Assembly (NCBI GenBank): GCA_964016985.1
Contig: OZ024823.1
Location: 129,538,112-129,602,111 of the forward strand
DNA: 64,000 nucleotides
From: Anodontia alba
Taxonomy: Eukaryota; Mollusca; Bivalvia; Lucinida; Lucinidae
Reading direction: 5' to 3'
Shown here: positions 52,001-58,957 of the stretch, piece by piece
Layout: every line of letters starts with the position of its first letter
Numbering within the stretch: position 1 is the stretch's first letter
Program-made: the position numbers and the translations under genes
The notes under the pieces: model-generated
Told to the model about the DNA's origin: nothing
The model's database searches: none
Seen by the model: only the letters and a program-made list of their open reading frames with translations

Positions 52001-52171
52001 TTTGTCAACCGGCGGCCCAAATATGGTGTATATTTGTTTACAGATCCTGAATATATATTGTGGGGAGGCCAGCCTGTTCAACATGCTGCGGCGCAGGAAC
52101 ATTCCTGGACCAAGATTCTAGAGTTCTTCAGAACAAAACTTCAATACAGCTCGGTGTTCAGTAATTTATGA
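29274..52171 (+). CDS. ACOT/BAAT-family acyl-CoA thioesterase or acyltransferase (complete, eight exons)
   Basis: Eight exons join in phase into 428 codons, close to the family's usual 420 or so. Domains: an N-terminal beta-sandwich (about residues 10-140, with LVDEVIRIRILGLVPDSQVT and GVHQMGLFWSMIPAP), the GRLRGSVFVPPG linker at about 154-165, then an alpha/beta hydrolase. The triad is visible: nucleophile Ser244 in IGVSKGGEL, Asp331 or 332 in LLIAGEDD, His365 in PGAGHLIEPPY. Family members hydrolyse long-chain or bile-acyl CoAs; BAAT uses Cys at the nucleophile position, so Ser here favours thioesterase activity. No N-terminal targeting peptide is evident. The C-terminus SNL resembles, but does not fit, the peroxisomal SKL signal. 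The start is the first ATG after the acceptor TTTCTGCAG (29260), so a 5' non-coding exon probably lies upstream. Introns are 1-4 kb and full of repeats. Confidence 0.85.
29514..29617. repeat. CCCAGCAAAC-family MITE just inside intron 1
   Basis: CCCAGCACTCAACGTTGAAA to CAACGTTGTGTGCCCACTGGG, starting 11 bp after the exon 1 donor. It separates exon 1 from the minisatellite. Confidence 0.65.
31200..31415. repeat. piggyBac-type MITE, TTAA family 2 (copy 1)
   Basis: TTAA at both ends; left CCCTTAAAGCGCCAAGAAAA, right TTGGCGCTTTAAGGG. The central CAAACAGTGTGGACCCAGAG palindrome belongs to the shared core. Inserted inside the minisatellite. Confidence 0.8.
31865..32185 (-). mobile_element. LINE (non-LTR retrotransposon) ORF C-terminal fragment
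   Basis: The minus strand encodes GQKKRYKDTLKASLKDFNIP, a stop, then WEQIAQDRTKWQGLIRKGA. K-R-Y-K-D-x-L-K followed by W-E-x-x-A-x-D-R-x-x-W is a motif I associate with the end of reverse-transcriptase ORFs of several LINE groups. Two in-frame stops show it is dead. Confidence 0.55.
32655..33060. other. Intron 1, tRNA-like trace and no gene
   Basis: CCAGTTGATAGAACATCCGT with a B-box-like TAGTTCGATCTCC (about 32659-32715) suggests a tRNA-derived SINE remnant. No complete tRNA fold was drawn. The rest holds AGACTCAGCCTGCGCAGAAC-type palindromic sequence. Confidence 0.35.
33190..33390. repeat. Hairpin MITE, GTGGGTACTCATT family, next to exon 2
   Basis: A duplicated left arm (GTTGTGGGTACTTATTAGAA, then TATTGTTGGTACTTATTATA) and a right arm GGCGCTTCTAATGAGTACC, then GGAGAAATAAGAAAAATATG and TTGAAAAAAGCGCCTTAACA. 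Confidence 0.7.
33414..33677 (+). CDS. ACOT/BAAT exon 2
   Basis: Acceptor ATTACATTACAG; two bases complete Gly77, then 87 codons and one base; donor GTATGT. It encodes VHQMGLFWSMIPAPFEPPWL, KRDATEPLVTNISVY and GRLRGSVFVPP. It starts only about 35 bp after the end of a hairpin MITE. Confidence 0.88.
33713..33915. repeat. GAGCC-ended element (relative of 24161-24518)
   Basis: Left AAGCCGAGACACGGCATTTC, right GAAACGCTGTTCCGGTCCAG then CTC; the inside contains GTGCGCCCAGCGAAAACAGA and GCGCAGTCTGATCAGAGTCT. Confidence 0.6.
33995..34077. repeat. (TA)n microsatellite
   Basis: About 40 uninterrupted TA units. Open frames of alternating Ile and Tyr on both strands are artefacts. Confidence 0.95.
34425..34535. 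repeat. Hairpin MITE, GTGGGTACTCATT family
   Basis: CTCCACGAAAACACATGTTG, arms GTGGGTACTCATTAGGAGCG and CGCTTCTAATGAGCACCACA, then CGAGAAATACGAAAAATGC. It ends about 90 bp before exon 3. Confidence 0.7.
34625..34794 (+). CDS. ACOT/BAAT exon 3
   Basis: Acceptor TATATTTTCAG; 56 codons after the split Gly; donor GTATGT. It encodes GPFAAVIDMFGTAGALAEFR and GFVAYALPYFALEDLP, the first strands of the hydrolase fold with the oxyanion-side FGTAG loop. Confidence 0.88.
34934..35293. mobile_element. pogo/Tigger-like element (intact sister of 12011-12653)
   Basis: TA-flanked; left CAGTCAAACCTCAGTGCCTC, right GAGCCATTGAGGTTATACTG; internal near-perfect hairpin with ATTGTATGTTGTGTGTACTC. It lacks the SINE present in the 12-kb copy. 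Confidence 0.75.
35300..36440. other. Intron 3, no gene recognised
   Basis: Contains an A run of about 23 bp (35675-35698) beside an inverted pair (CACGAAGGAGCGTG and AGACACGCTCCTAAGTG), and a palindromic core version at 36307-36375 (GTGTAGATCCAGATGGGACG). Confidence 0.5.
36450..36563 (+). CDS. ACOT/BAAT exon 4 (nucleophile exon)
   Basis: Acceptor ATATATTACAG; 38 codons; donor GTTAGT; both edges phase 0. It encodes EATDWLASQPYVCQNGIGVI then GVSKGGELALQMAYYSPK. The nucleophile elbow G-V-S-K-G-G carries Ser244. Confidence 0.88.
36893..38720. mobile_element. ATGCCCCGC-ended element with an internal array of about 190-bp repeats
   Basis: Left end TATGCCCCGCCACCAAAAAA followed by its own hairpin GTGGCGGGGTA; right end GTAGCGGGGCAT. 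Inside are at least five direct copies of a unit including AAACTTTACAGGCGCTTTTA, GATATGCATATTGTTTTTTC and ATGTACCTTCTGCCCGCAAC, with starts near 37030, 37670, 37860, 38050, 38240 and 38430. A retroposon interrupts the first copy. T-rich slippage expands the last one. Confidence 0.65.
37240..37657 (-). mobile_element. Retroposon with AATAAAATATGTTTAAAC end, minus orientation (copy 1)
   Basis: Flanked by CTACAGTTTT at 37230-37239 and 37658-37667. On the minus strand it ends CAATAAAATATGTTTAAAC. The same 19-bp end begins the insertion at 50280. Coding capacity not recognised. Confidence 0.6.
38989..39095. repeat. Palindromic MITE, TATAGCGGGCC family (copy 2)
   Basis: CCCAACTAGCATTCATTATA to TTATGAAGAATGCTTACTGGG; centre CATTTACCCTTACGGGTCG. 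Confidence 0.75.
39240..40220. other. Intron 4, no gene recognised
   Basis: A possible tRNA-like trace at about 39345-39415 (AGCGCAGTGATAGAGCGTAG) and a half TACCGTATTTACCC-family MITE ending ACTAAGGGTAAATACGG at about 40203, just before exon 5. Confidence 0.4.
40227..40312 (+). CDS. ACOT/BAAT exon 5
   Basis: Acceptor TTTATTGCAG; 28 codons plus two bases; donor GTAGGT. It encodes IKAVVTINGTPFFTGMPMSY and KGEHIGLSG. Reading past the donor would give TAG at once. Confidence 0.85.
40651..40871. repeat. GAGGCCCTC-ended MITE with 6-bp target duplication (copy 1)
   Basis: Ends GAGGCCCTCTCAGGGGTTGG and CACACCTGGGAGGGCCTC are inverted; AACATT repeats at 40645-40650 and 40872-40877. The interior is A/G-rich with repeated GGGGAACA motifs. 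Confidence 0.7.
41088..41191. repeat. GAGGCCCTC-ended MITE with 6-bp target duplication (copy 2, short)
   Basis: Ends GAGGCCCTCCCAGGGGTTTG and GGGGGAGGGCCTC; AAATAT repeats at 41082-41087 and 41192-41197. The middle is deleted relative to copy 1. Confidence 0.7.
41815..41870. repeat. (TG)n microsatellite
   Basis: Alternating TG with three TTTTG interruptions. Confidence 0.9.
42040..44525. repeat. Four direct copies of a splice-flanked module in intron 5
   Basis: Copies at about 42150-42217, 44066-44123, 44230-44290 and 44463-44525 read TTCAG or CTCAG, then a segment like GCATGTATATACAATTTC and TATTCCAGAACCTGACA, then GTAAG in two copies (the others have GTAAC and TTAAG). Shared outer sequence such as AATGAAACACTTGGCGAGG shows the true unit is about 190 bp. 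The last copy is about 410 bp before exon 6. Copies 2 and 3 are separated from copy 1 by a 1.7-kb inserted element. In one frame the last copy reads MQVHETVFPDPDIK, but the others carry stops or shifts. Confidence 0.55.
42354..44063. mobile_element. 1.7-kb element with TGCGCATATGTCACACAAAC inverted ends and internal array
   Basis: Inverted ends of about 36 bp at 42360-42395 and 44022-44057, both followed inward by TTACATATGCGTACAATTGT-type hairpins. GAGCTT at 42348-42353 and 44064-44069 may be the target duplication. The interior (42720-43600) is about seven degenerate units around CAAGATGGCGGCCATGGTGA and TTTCGAGTCAATT, ending with the hairpin CCTGGAGCAAAACTCCAGG. No transposase frame. Confidence 0.6.
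44935..45019 (+). CDS. ACOT/BAAT exon 6
   Basis: Acceptor CTTTTTTGTAG; one base completes Gly288, then 28 codons LNMEKIIVTHEGIIYRDVYV plus CDPKDYLP; donor GTAAGT. Confidence 0.82.
45219..47895 (-). mobile_element. Decayed Ty3/gypsy LTR retrotransposon, minus orientation
   Basis: Two direct repeats of about 110 bp (45219-45330 and 47783-47895), sharing AAGGTTACCTTTATAAGT and GTGCTGGTCCGAGATCCGTC-like sequence, look like LTR pieces. Between them the minus strand gives, in order, an aspartic protease fragment (ALVDSGAQETIIGPFKI, about 47200), reverse-transcriptase pieces (DGSVRCIDYRALDEVTV at about 46450; MWFSKLNANSAYWQVGI at about 46385) and an RNase H piece (LEELSQYNVILEHRSGARHG at about 45600). 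A tandem repeat of about 105 bp sits at 47500-47760. Frameshifts and stops separate all pieces; gag and integrase were not seen. It lies in intron 6, antisense to the gene. Confidence 0.75.
48271..48344 (+). pseudogene. Relic 1 of ACOT/BAAT exon 7
   Basis: CACGTTGTACTTATAGCTGG, AGAGGACGATATTTCTATCA and CAAATCATTCTGCGCATCG follow exon 7 (48797 onward) almost base for base. Small indels give a frameshift and TAG. No splice acceptor is retained. Confidence 0.75.
48373..48450 (+). pseudogene. Relic 2 of ACOT/BAAT exon 7
   Basis: CACGTTTTGCACATAGCTGG, AGCTATCAACTCTCAGTATG and CTCAAATCATTCTACGAATC again copy exon 7; a 4-bp insertion breaks the frame. Both relics continue into CGTCGTCTCCTTTG, which exon 7 lacks, so they share a later duplication. 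Confidence 0.75.
48771..48981 (+). CDS. ACOT/BAAT exon 7 (Asp and His of the triad)
   Basis: Acceptor ACATCTTTCACCAG; 70 codons plus one base; donor GTATCC. It encodes LLIAGEDDMAINSQYLKSFY and YPGAGHLIEPPYSP. Two damaged partial copies of its first half lie 320-500 bp upstream. Confidence 0.88.
49130..49660. repeat. A-rich simple sequence
   Basis: AAATAAATAAATAAAT and A/C/G-interrupted A runs at 49165-49290 and 49600-49650. Phe/Leu-rich minus-strand frames are artefacts. Confidence 0.85.
49855..51340. repeat. Array of about 130-bp units in an AGCTCACCTGG-ended element
   Basis: Units contain TCTCCTCCCAAACCATAAGT, TGAGCTGAAACTTGATAGGA and CAAGATGGCGGCCATCTTGA, about nine copies. Left end GAGCTCACCTGGAAATTTAC with its hairpin; right end CCTAATCCAGGTGAGC. 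The units resemble, in inverse orientation, the array inside 42354-44063. Confidence 0.65.
50280..50497 (-). mobile_element. Retroposon with AATAAAATATGTTTAAAC end, minus orientation (copy 2)
   Basis: Flanked by AGGAGGCATTGAT (50267-50279) and AGGCGGCATTGAT (50498-50510), a 13-bp target duplication with one mismatch. The minus strand ends CAATAAAATATGTTTAAAC, as in the copy at 37240. Confidence 0.65.
51584..51809. repeat. piggyBac-type MITE, TTAA family 2 (copy 2)
   Basis: TTAA at 51584-51587 and 51806-51809; left CCCTTAAAGCGCCAAGAAAA; matches 31200-31415 over nearly its whole length. Confidence 0.8.
52044..52171 (+). CDS. ACOT/BAAT exon 8 (terminal)
   Basis: Acceptor TTGTTTACAG; two bases complete Asp387, then 41 codons and TGA. 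It encodes PEYILWGGQPVQHAAAQEHS and WTKILEFFRTKLQYSSVFSNL. The LWGG.P..H..AQ..W..I..FF pattern is characteristic of the family's C-terminus. Confidence 0.88.
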
Positions 52172-52190
52172 CGACTAGTGATCAATAGTT

Positions 52191-52368
52191 TGACACCTTT
52201 ACCACTCTATTGGCATTTTCAGCAGACGACAAAATGATGCTATTTTTCTTATTTTTCCCAGAAAACAGGATTTGACCTTTCATGCAAATTGTCTCCTTTT
52301 CTGGGAAAAATAAGAAAAATATTTCAAAATGTCTGCTGAAAATTTTACCCAGGATGCTAAGCGTTAAA
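52191..52368. repeat. MITE, CTTTTCAGCAGAC family (copy 2)
   Basis: GACACCTTTACCACTCTATT left and ACCCAGGATGCTAAGCGTTAA right; the arms TTTTTCTTATTTTTCCCAGA / TCTGGGAAAAATAAGAAAAA meet around TCATGCAAATTGTCTCC. It begins just after the ACOT/BAAT stop, so it lies in the 3' UTR or beyond. Confidence 0.65.
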
Positions 52369-52529
52369 AACAATTGCGCAAATTGCACTGACACGGACAC
52401 TAGGACACATTAAATATATAATTATGGACTCTTCTACCTGTCTCCTTGGACAGTTCCATTTCCTCTTTAAGGTGTGTCTCGTTTTGTTTTTTAGTGTTTT
52501 CATTTATTTTAGAAAGCCTTATACTTATT

Positions 52530-52590
52530 GCAAACTGTTTAGACCTTGATCAGACGCGCGTTCCGCGGCGACTGATCAGGGTCTAAACTG
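52530..52590. repeat. Palindromic core
   Basis: GCAAACTGTTTAGACCTTGA and its inverse around GACGCGCGTTCCGCGGCGAC; preceded by ACTCTTCTACCTGTCTCC end-like sequence. Confidence 0.6.
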
Positions 52591-52881
52591 TTTTCAAATG
52601 TCCTCTTAATTGGACACTAGTTACCAAAGAACAAGTCACAAGGCATAAAGCATAACCTCCCAAAGGCATCAGAAGTAACTGTGCATACATAAATGTAGTA
52701 AGTTTCTTGCGCTAGTCTCTAATAGCATCTCAAATACAGGTTGAGAAATTGACCTACCTTCCAGCATTTTCCGATATAATATGTAGGGAAGCAAACTGGA
52801 CCATGTCATAAAAACACCCACATAGGATCATGATTTTAACAAATTCGGTACATCTCACATCACCGATGCCATAAGCAAATA

Positions 52882-53216
52882 CAGTCGAACCTCGTTATCT
52901 CGAACTCACTTATTTCGAATTACCGCTTATCTCGAAGTGAAAATCTGGTCCCTGTTTTAACATGAAACTATGAAAACAGGTAACAAAATAATGTGGAAAA
53001 GAGGAGAAATTGCTCGTAAGGAGCAATTTCTCCTCTTTTGCACATTATTATATATAAATATTTCTAACTTCAGGAGTCAAATTACATATTCATTTGTTAA
53101 ATGTGGTCGTTCAATTTATTGTTTTCCTCACTCTCTCAACTCTGATATGTCGAGGTACGGATATCTTGAAGTGTTTCAGTGAGTCCCTTGGAATTCGAGA
53201 TAACGAGAGTCGACTG
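52882..53216. mobile_element. pogo/Tigger-like MITE (copy 3)
   Basis: TA-flanked; CAGTCGAACCTCGTTATCTC to GAGATAACGAGAGTCGACTG; internal hairpin GAGAAATTGCTCGTAAGGAG. Very close to copy 2 at 22843. Confidence 0.8.
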
Positions 53217-53560
53217 TAGTCGGAACCAAAGCATTCTTATTTTTGGGGAAGACTTGTAAAGCTTTTTACCATGTATGGGCGTGGCGATCATCTTGGCTGA
53301 CGGTGCGCGAACGTTTAAGAATTTCGTTTCCCTGAATGAAGAAGATTCCACATAAAAAAAAAGTTTCCGAAATCGCCCAGTGGCTTTAGACGGTAAGTGA
53401 ATTGAAAATGCGGACGTGCGACGACGACGGCGGACGATGGCCGGAAAGTAATCACTCTTAGACGAGCTCCTGATGAGCTGAAAACACGCGACCAATCACG
53501 AACAAATCGAACACAATATTGTTTGCGATTCTACTCGTTAAATATTAACCCATTTCACCC
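53217..53560. other. Intergenic, no gene accepted
   Basis: A 119-codon minus-strand frame overlaps here, but it starts in the neighbouring pogo-like MITE and has no recognisable domain. The sequence GACGACGACGGCGGACGATG looks repeat-derived. Confidence 0.5.
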
Positions 53561-53785
53561 GAGTGGACTCTTTTACCTCAACTCTTTGAATAGGTCCATT
53601 TCCAGTAAAAGATGTGCCTGGTTTCTTTTTTTTTTATTATCATGTTTTATAGAACTTCATGTGTTTAATGGAAACTGTGTAGACGCTCATCAGATGCCTT
53701 CTGTGTCGCATGATCTAGATCTACGTAGCTTACCAATGACCTTTTTATTGGGTGCTAGGCTTAAATGAGTAATAGAAATGAATGT

Positions 53786-54076
53786 CATCACGAAAACATG
53801 CCTATATAAAGTTGACCCTCTTAAACCCCACTTTTATATAGTAAAACTGGGATTTACAGGGTCTTATTTCTGCTCAGAAACATAGATTGAGGGTACTCGT
53901 TAGAACCGCCTCGGCGTCTCATCAGTGTCTACACTGTTTGCCACTCATCCAGCTATTTTTAGATACAATCTATGTTTTGAGCAGAAATATGAAAAATATC
54001 AGAATTTTTATCTGAAAATTTTCATTTTTTGGTTGTAAATTTTTCAGTATATTTGAATAGGCTTGTTTTCGTAATG
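53786..54076. repeat. Hairpin MITE, CATTACGAAAACA family (copy 6), chimeric
   Basis: Ends CATCACGAAAACATGCC and CTTGTTTTCGTAATG fit the family. The right arm of its central palindrome is replaced between about 53913 and 53966 by sequence matching the element near 54950-55005 (CACTGTTTGCCACTCATCCA and GCTATTTTTAGATACAA). Confidence 0.7.
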
Positions 54077-54889
54077 AGTACATATTATTGTTATTGTCCA
54101 CAAACATATGGATAGAAATGACGGTTCCTGAGTACGCGACACTGTACATTGCTTTACATTTTAATCCTTTCATCACTGCAGACCACAACAGATACCTTTG
54201 CAAAAAGGGTAGATCAAGACGAGACGGCTCCACACGAACCGTCTCATTAAAGTATACACTATTTGACACTCTGTTTTTGATTTTTGCCTGAAATCTGGAC
54301 GTGTCCTTTTCTAAGAGACCGCTTCACAAATAGATTTGTTGAAAAAAAAAAGTAAATAAAATATTTACACGTCTTTATTTAACCTTCTTATACTTCTAAA
54401 ATTTTTACAAGATCATTTAACTACCTAAGCACCTAAAATTGCTGAATGAGTGGCAACAGTATATACCCTATCAGGCGCCGTGTTCTGTGGTGTTTAATCT
54501 AGATCTATAGTGTTTACTCAGACCTTTCTGTTCTAATACTTAAGCTAACTGGACAAATTTAACCCCGCTTAGAAATTTGGAAACCTTCTACCACCCCTCC
54601 TCCCTTCCCATTAAATAATAAAGAATCCGCCCCTGTTGCTTAATACTAGACAAACTGCATTAGGACCGCTTCATGTGAAGAGGTGTCTCTGAACATATGC
54701 GAAATACTAAGATTCAGATTCAATATGCATCCTCATCAGGGTCTTCATTAAGGCTGGCTAATCGGAGCTGAAAAGATAATCGATTATCAGTCCTGCCATT
54801 GTAATCGATTATCAATTAGTAATCATTGAAGATTTGGTCGTAATTTTACCTGTCTGAGCATGACTCTTAACATTTGTTATTTTTATTCT

Positions 54890-55030
54890 ATGTATTTGGT
54901 CAGACAGGCCTGAACAAACAGTGTAGACCCTGATCAGACGCCGCAAACGCGGCGTCTCATCAGGGTCTACACTGTTTGCCACTCATCCAGCTATTTTTAG
55001 ATACAACAGTGGATAGTAAACTGTACTTGT
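54890..55030. repeat. MITE with perfect palindromic core
   Basis: CAAACAGTGTAGACCCTGAT and its inverse around GACGCCGCAAACGCGGCGTC, followed by GCCACTCATCCAGCTATTTT. Confidence 0.7.
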
Positions 55031-55237
55031 TCAAATTTACCGTCCCGGGGCCAACTTGCTTTACATAGCTTTATATAGGGAAAACCTTTAAAAACCTTCT
55101 TATTTGAAACCATAAGGCCCAGGCCTTTGATATTTGGTATACAGCTTTGTCTAGTAGTCATCTGCCTAGATTGTTCAAATATTTTGACATAAGAGACGAT
55201 TTTTGTAACTTCCTGTTTGCTTCCTGTACACCAATTC

Positions 55238-55325
55238 CTGTCTGAAAAGGGGTCTGCTGTAAAAGGAAAACATTTGCTCCTAAACGTAGCAAACGCTTTC
55301 TTTTACAGCAGACCCCTAAAGGGGG
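55238..55325. repeat. Hairpin, GGGGTCTGCTGTAAAAG
   Basis: AGGGGTCTGCTGTAAAAGGA and TTCTTTTACAGCAGACCCCT are inverted, joined by AAACATTTGCTCCTAAACG. Confidence 0.7.
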
Positions 55326-55795
55326 CAAAATTCATTTCTTTTAGTGTAGACCCCAGTTCAGAAGGGAGCAAAACCAATTTTGACCGAGTCGTCACCCTTG
55401 AAAGTATATCAGTTGCCCTTAAACAAGTATTTTTTTCTCACTTTTCCACTAAAAACCCCAAGACAAGTCTGATGAATAGCCATGGCATATGTCATGGCTA
55501 TTCATCAGAGGTGTCTTGTCAATGTGTTTTAGTGGAGAAATGAGAAAAAATCTTTCACCCACACCCCATACAAAACATTTTCAACGCAACAGGAGATGAC
55601 CTTTATTGCAAACGGGAACAACGATTGGTAATATTTGTTATCTGCTTACTGAAAAAGAATATATCGATAAACAGAAAAGGCACTGACCATACTTCGCGAA
55701 TGCGTTGGCTGATCTAGGCCGTCACTGTTCGCGTCTGGCATAAAGATATTTATGACAGCGATGTTTCACTGATGATGTAGAAGATCCAAACAATA

Positions 55796-55904
55796 CCCCA
55801 GTCAGAATTCTACGTAAATCTATATCGGGCCGTCATCGGCCCGTCAGGGTAGCTGACGGGCCGATGACGGCCCGATGTAGATTTACGTAGAATGCTAGCT
55901 GGGT
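55796..55904. repeat. Palindromic MITE, TATAGCGGGCC family (copy 3)
   Basis: CCCCAGTCAGAATTCTACGT to ACGTAGAATGCTAGCTGGG with TA on both sides; arms nearly identical. Confidence 0.8.
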
Positions 55905-55907
55905 ACA

Positions 55908-56142
55908 CACTATTTGAGCCAGTGCACGACAAAACTACAATACGACGTGCGACCAGTGATGACTCAGATCATCCTGCACATCCGCACAATCTGATTAGCG
56001 TCTTCGTTGATCGCATGTGCGTTCTACAGTCTCCGGGCAATCCAAAGAGGGATAAACGAGAACCCTTTCCATACTGGGTGGATGCATATGCTGATCTGAG
56101 TCTTTGCCGTTCACGGTTTTGTTGTGCGCAGGCTCATTAATT
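55908..56142. repeat. GAGCC-ended element
   Basis: TGAGCCAGTGCACGACAAAA left and GTTTTGTTGTGCGCAGGCTCA right; the interior has GCACATCCGCACAATCTGAT. Confidence 0.65.
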
Positions 56143-56186
56143 TTGTCATTTTGAGCTGCATCAGAATTTAGGGATATGTTTCAAGT

Positions 56187-56400
56187 TTAACCCTTGTCCT
56201 GCTGAACCCGGATATACCCTGCCTTTGCAAACAGTGTAGATCCAGATCAGTTGGCTTCTGAAGAAGCCAACTGATCTGGATCTGCACTGTTTATCATTAA
56301 ATATATGAATTGATAGTAAACATCGGTATCAAGTAATCTGATTGGCTAAAAATTAGAAGTGGGCGTGGCATCTTAATTTATTCAGCTGGACAAGGGTTAA
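56187..56400. repeat. piggyBac-type MITE, TTAA family 1 (copy 7)
   Basis: TTAA at both ends; CCCTTGTCCTGCTGAACCCG left and TTCAGCTGGACAAGGG right; perfect GATCCAGATCAGTTGGCTTC palindrome. Confidence 0.8.
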
Positions 56401-56569
56401 GTAAAATTAGTTTAATCCCCTATATTCGTTTCTTCTGATCGTCCCAAAGCGGTTTCTCTGTTTAAGTTTGTTTACTTGTATGTTTGTCGACGATTGTAAT
56501 TGTTCCTCATCTTTTCTTCTTCATGATTGCGGCTTTTCCTGGGTAGCTTAATATATATTTGAACCAGCG

Positions 56570-56795
56570 AACGACAAAACCAGTAAAATGGCATGTGCGC
56601 CCAGCAAAGACTCAGCTCAGCCTTGGGATCCGTCCAGTCTCATCAGAGTCTTAGCTGTGCGCCCAGTGGATTACTAAGGACCTAAGCCTACTGCATGCGG
56701 ACAGCGAAGACTCTGATCAGACTGGACGGATGCCCAGGCTGATCTGAGTCTTCGCTGGGCGCACATGGCATTTTGTTGGTTTATTGTGCGCTGGC
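56570..56795. repeat. GAGCC-ended element
   Basis: GAACCAGCGAACGACAAAAC left, TTTATTGTGCGCTGGCTAAT right; the interior CATGTGCGCCCAGCAAAGAC is inverted as CTTCGCTGGGCGCACATGG. Confidence 0.65.
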
Positions 56796-57139
56796 TAATT
56801 TTGATATCTGGTATTGTACTTCCTATCAAAGCTAGTGTTTTGCCATTTCGTATACACATGTGGTTCGCGACGCATGAAACGTGGTCTTTGGGGCAGTTTG
56901 ATCAGAACCTTTGTGGTATGTCAATATATTGTAAAGTAGCATTTGACGAGGTAAACTGACAGCGTAAACCCTGACCAGACTGCGCGCGGATGCACAAGGT
57001 GTTCTGGAGATTCTCTGTGCCACAATTCATATGCCACCATGACATTTTTCACCTGGACGGCTCATGTAATTCATGGTCCAGGAGTTGTTAAGAAGTACTT
57101 GAAGCGGAACTTAAAGAGATTACTGGGATAATTTTCTCT

Positions 57140-57235
57140 TCCATTAAACATATGTTGTGGGTATTCATTAGGAGCGCCTCAGCGAGGCGCTTCTAATGAG
57201 TACCCACAACATATGTTTTTATGGAAAAGTAAGAA
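57140..57235. repeat. Hairpin MITE, GTGGGTACTCATT family
   Basis: CATATGTTGTGGGTATTCAT and its inverse around GCGCCTCAGCGAGGCGC, flanked by TCTCTTCCATTAAA and TTTATGGAAAAGTAAG. Confidence 0.75.
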
Positions 57236-57423
57236 AATTTATCCTAGAATTATCACCGAATGGTCCTCTTTAACAAATCCTTCTACATGGAGAAATCAAA
57301 CAAAATCGAACTTGAGTAATTTTATTAGTCAACAATATTACAGAATGTAAGAAAACAAGAAATATATACTTACACAATTCTTATAAAAAACGAAACATTC
57401 TCCGTCGATGAACACGGTTCTAT

Positions 57424-57521
57424 CTTGGCGCGCACATCGCGTTTGTACAACGTCGCATCAACGTCGTGACGATGCATCGACGTTGATGCGACGTTGTCTC
57501 AACGTTGCGTACCCGCTGAGA
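57424..57521. repeat. CCCAGCAAAC-type hairpin MITE
   Basis: GCGTTTGTACAACGTCGCAT and CGATGCATCGACGTTGATGC; right end AACGTTGCGTACCCGCTGAG. Another lies at 57991-58081. Confidence 0.6.
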
Positions 57522-57715
57522 CATAATTACAACAATAATATTGTCTTGACCATTAACAAACCGTCGCAACAGCGTCATTTCCACGTCACCCCAACGTCAT
57601 GAGGCAGTGGCTACGTCGAAGTGACACAGTTTGCAAACTGATGTGTTTGCTGGTATAGCGCTACCTATATTTCTTCTAGGTTTCCAAATCTTTCTCGCAC
57701 TGTCTCCTGGATTTA

Positions 57716-57940
57716 ACCCATTTGAGCCTAGTGTCCTATAAATGGGACATTGGCAAACAGTGCAGACCCAGATCAGACGCCGCAGAACGCGGCGTCTGAT
57801 CCGGATCTACACTGTTTGCAGTAAATATAGAATTTCTATAAAACAGAGTAAGAACAAAAACCAACAACACACCCCTTCTATTGGAAATAGACCGGTTCAA
57901 AGAGTTATTGTAGTAGCGTTCACTAGGCATAAAAGGGTTG
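57716..57940. repeat. AACCCATTTGAGCC-ended MITE with palindromic core
   Basis: AACCCATTTGAGCCTAGTGT left and AGGCATAAAAGGGTT right (inverted); core 57751-57820 with GACGCCGCAGAACGCGGCGT. Confidence 0.65.
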
Positions 57941-58849
57941 ATTAAATTTAAATTGCCATAATTATCTAAATAATGAGACAAGCAGCTGAACCCAGCGGAC
58001 GTACAACATTGAGACAACGCCGAATCAACGTCGATGCAACGTTGATGCGGCGTTGTATAAACGTTGTATGCTCGCTTCGCTGTTCGCATAACCCATAATG
58101 ATCCTTTTCTCGTGACCCGGCCCTTTGAACCATCTTTAAATACAGAATTAAACGAGTGTTACAAGTAAACAACATTACATTGTAAAATTTTCAAAACAAA
58201 AGGAGCCTCTACGTGAGAAAACGTACCTTCTGACATGTGCGTCTAACGAAACCTCAAATCAAACTGCGCAATCGCGCAGTTTGATCAAAGTCTTCGTCAT
58301 CTGCATGAAGGAACTTTTGCATCATTGGCTATCCGAAATGCGCCAAGTGAAGATTCTGATCAGACTGCGCAAATGCACAGGCTGATCTGAATCTTGCTCC
58401 AGGCGTACATGTCCGAAGGCAGGTTTTCTGATGTAGCGACTTAAATGTTATTAACAAAATAATATTGTAGAGCTATAAATGGAACAAATATACATTTGCA
58501 TACATACATGGTGTATATTAGTGTTGTGTTGTATTACATGTGTTACAAAAAAATAAACAAAAAAGAAAACAAACGGAGAATGTTATGAAAAAAAATGTTA
58601 TAACAACTGGATCCCAATTCATCAACACCACTCAGCTAAGTTATTACAATTTACATTTTTTTTTTCAGAATAGAGACTCGATTGACAGACAAATCTAAAA
58701 TTTATTTGGTAACTTTAATTTAAGTATATACTTAACTTTAAAGAGAATTGATAAACTTTCAAGGGCGAAAACTCTGTCAAAACTATTTTGCATCCCTTAT
58801 GAAAAGGGATCTACCAAAGTTCCCCAAAATATTAGCTATATAACATGTA

Positions 58850-58957
58850 CCCAACAGGCACATAACATCAAAATGACGTCGTATCAACGTCGATGCGACG
58901 TGATCACGTCGCATCGACGTTGATACGACGTCATTTTAACGTTATGTGCCCACTGGA
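58850..58957. repeat. CCCAGCAAAC-family hairpin MITE, near-perfect palindrome
   Basis: CCCAACAGGCACATAACATC to GTTATGTGCCCACTGG around CGTCGATGCGACGTGATCAC. Confidence 0.7.

Noticed and set aside
53136..53495. 119-codon minus-strand frame
   Set aside because: It begins in a pogo-like MITE end and shows no domain or splice context.
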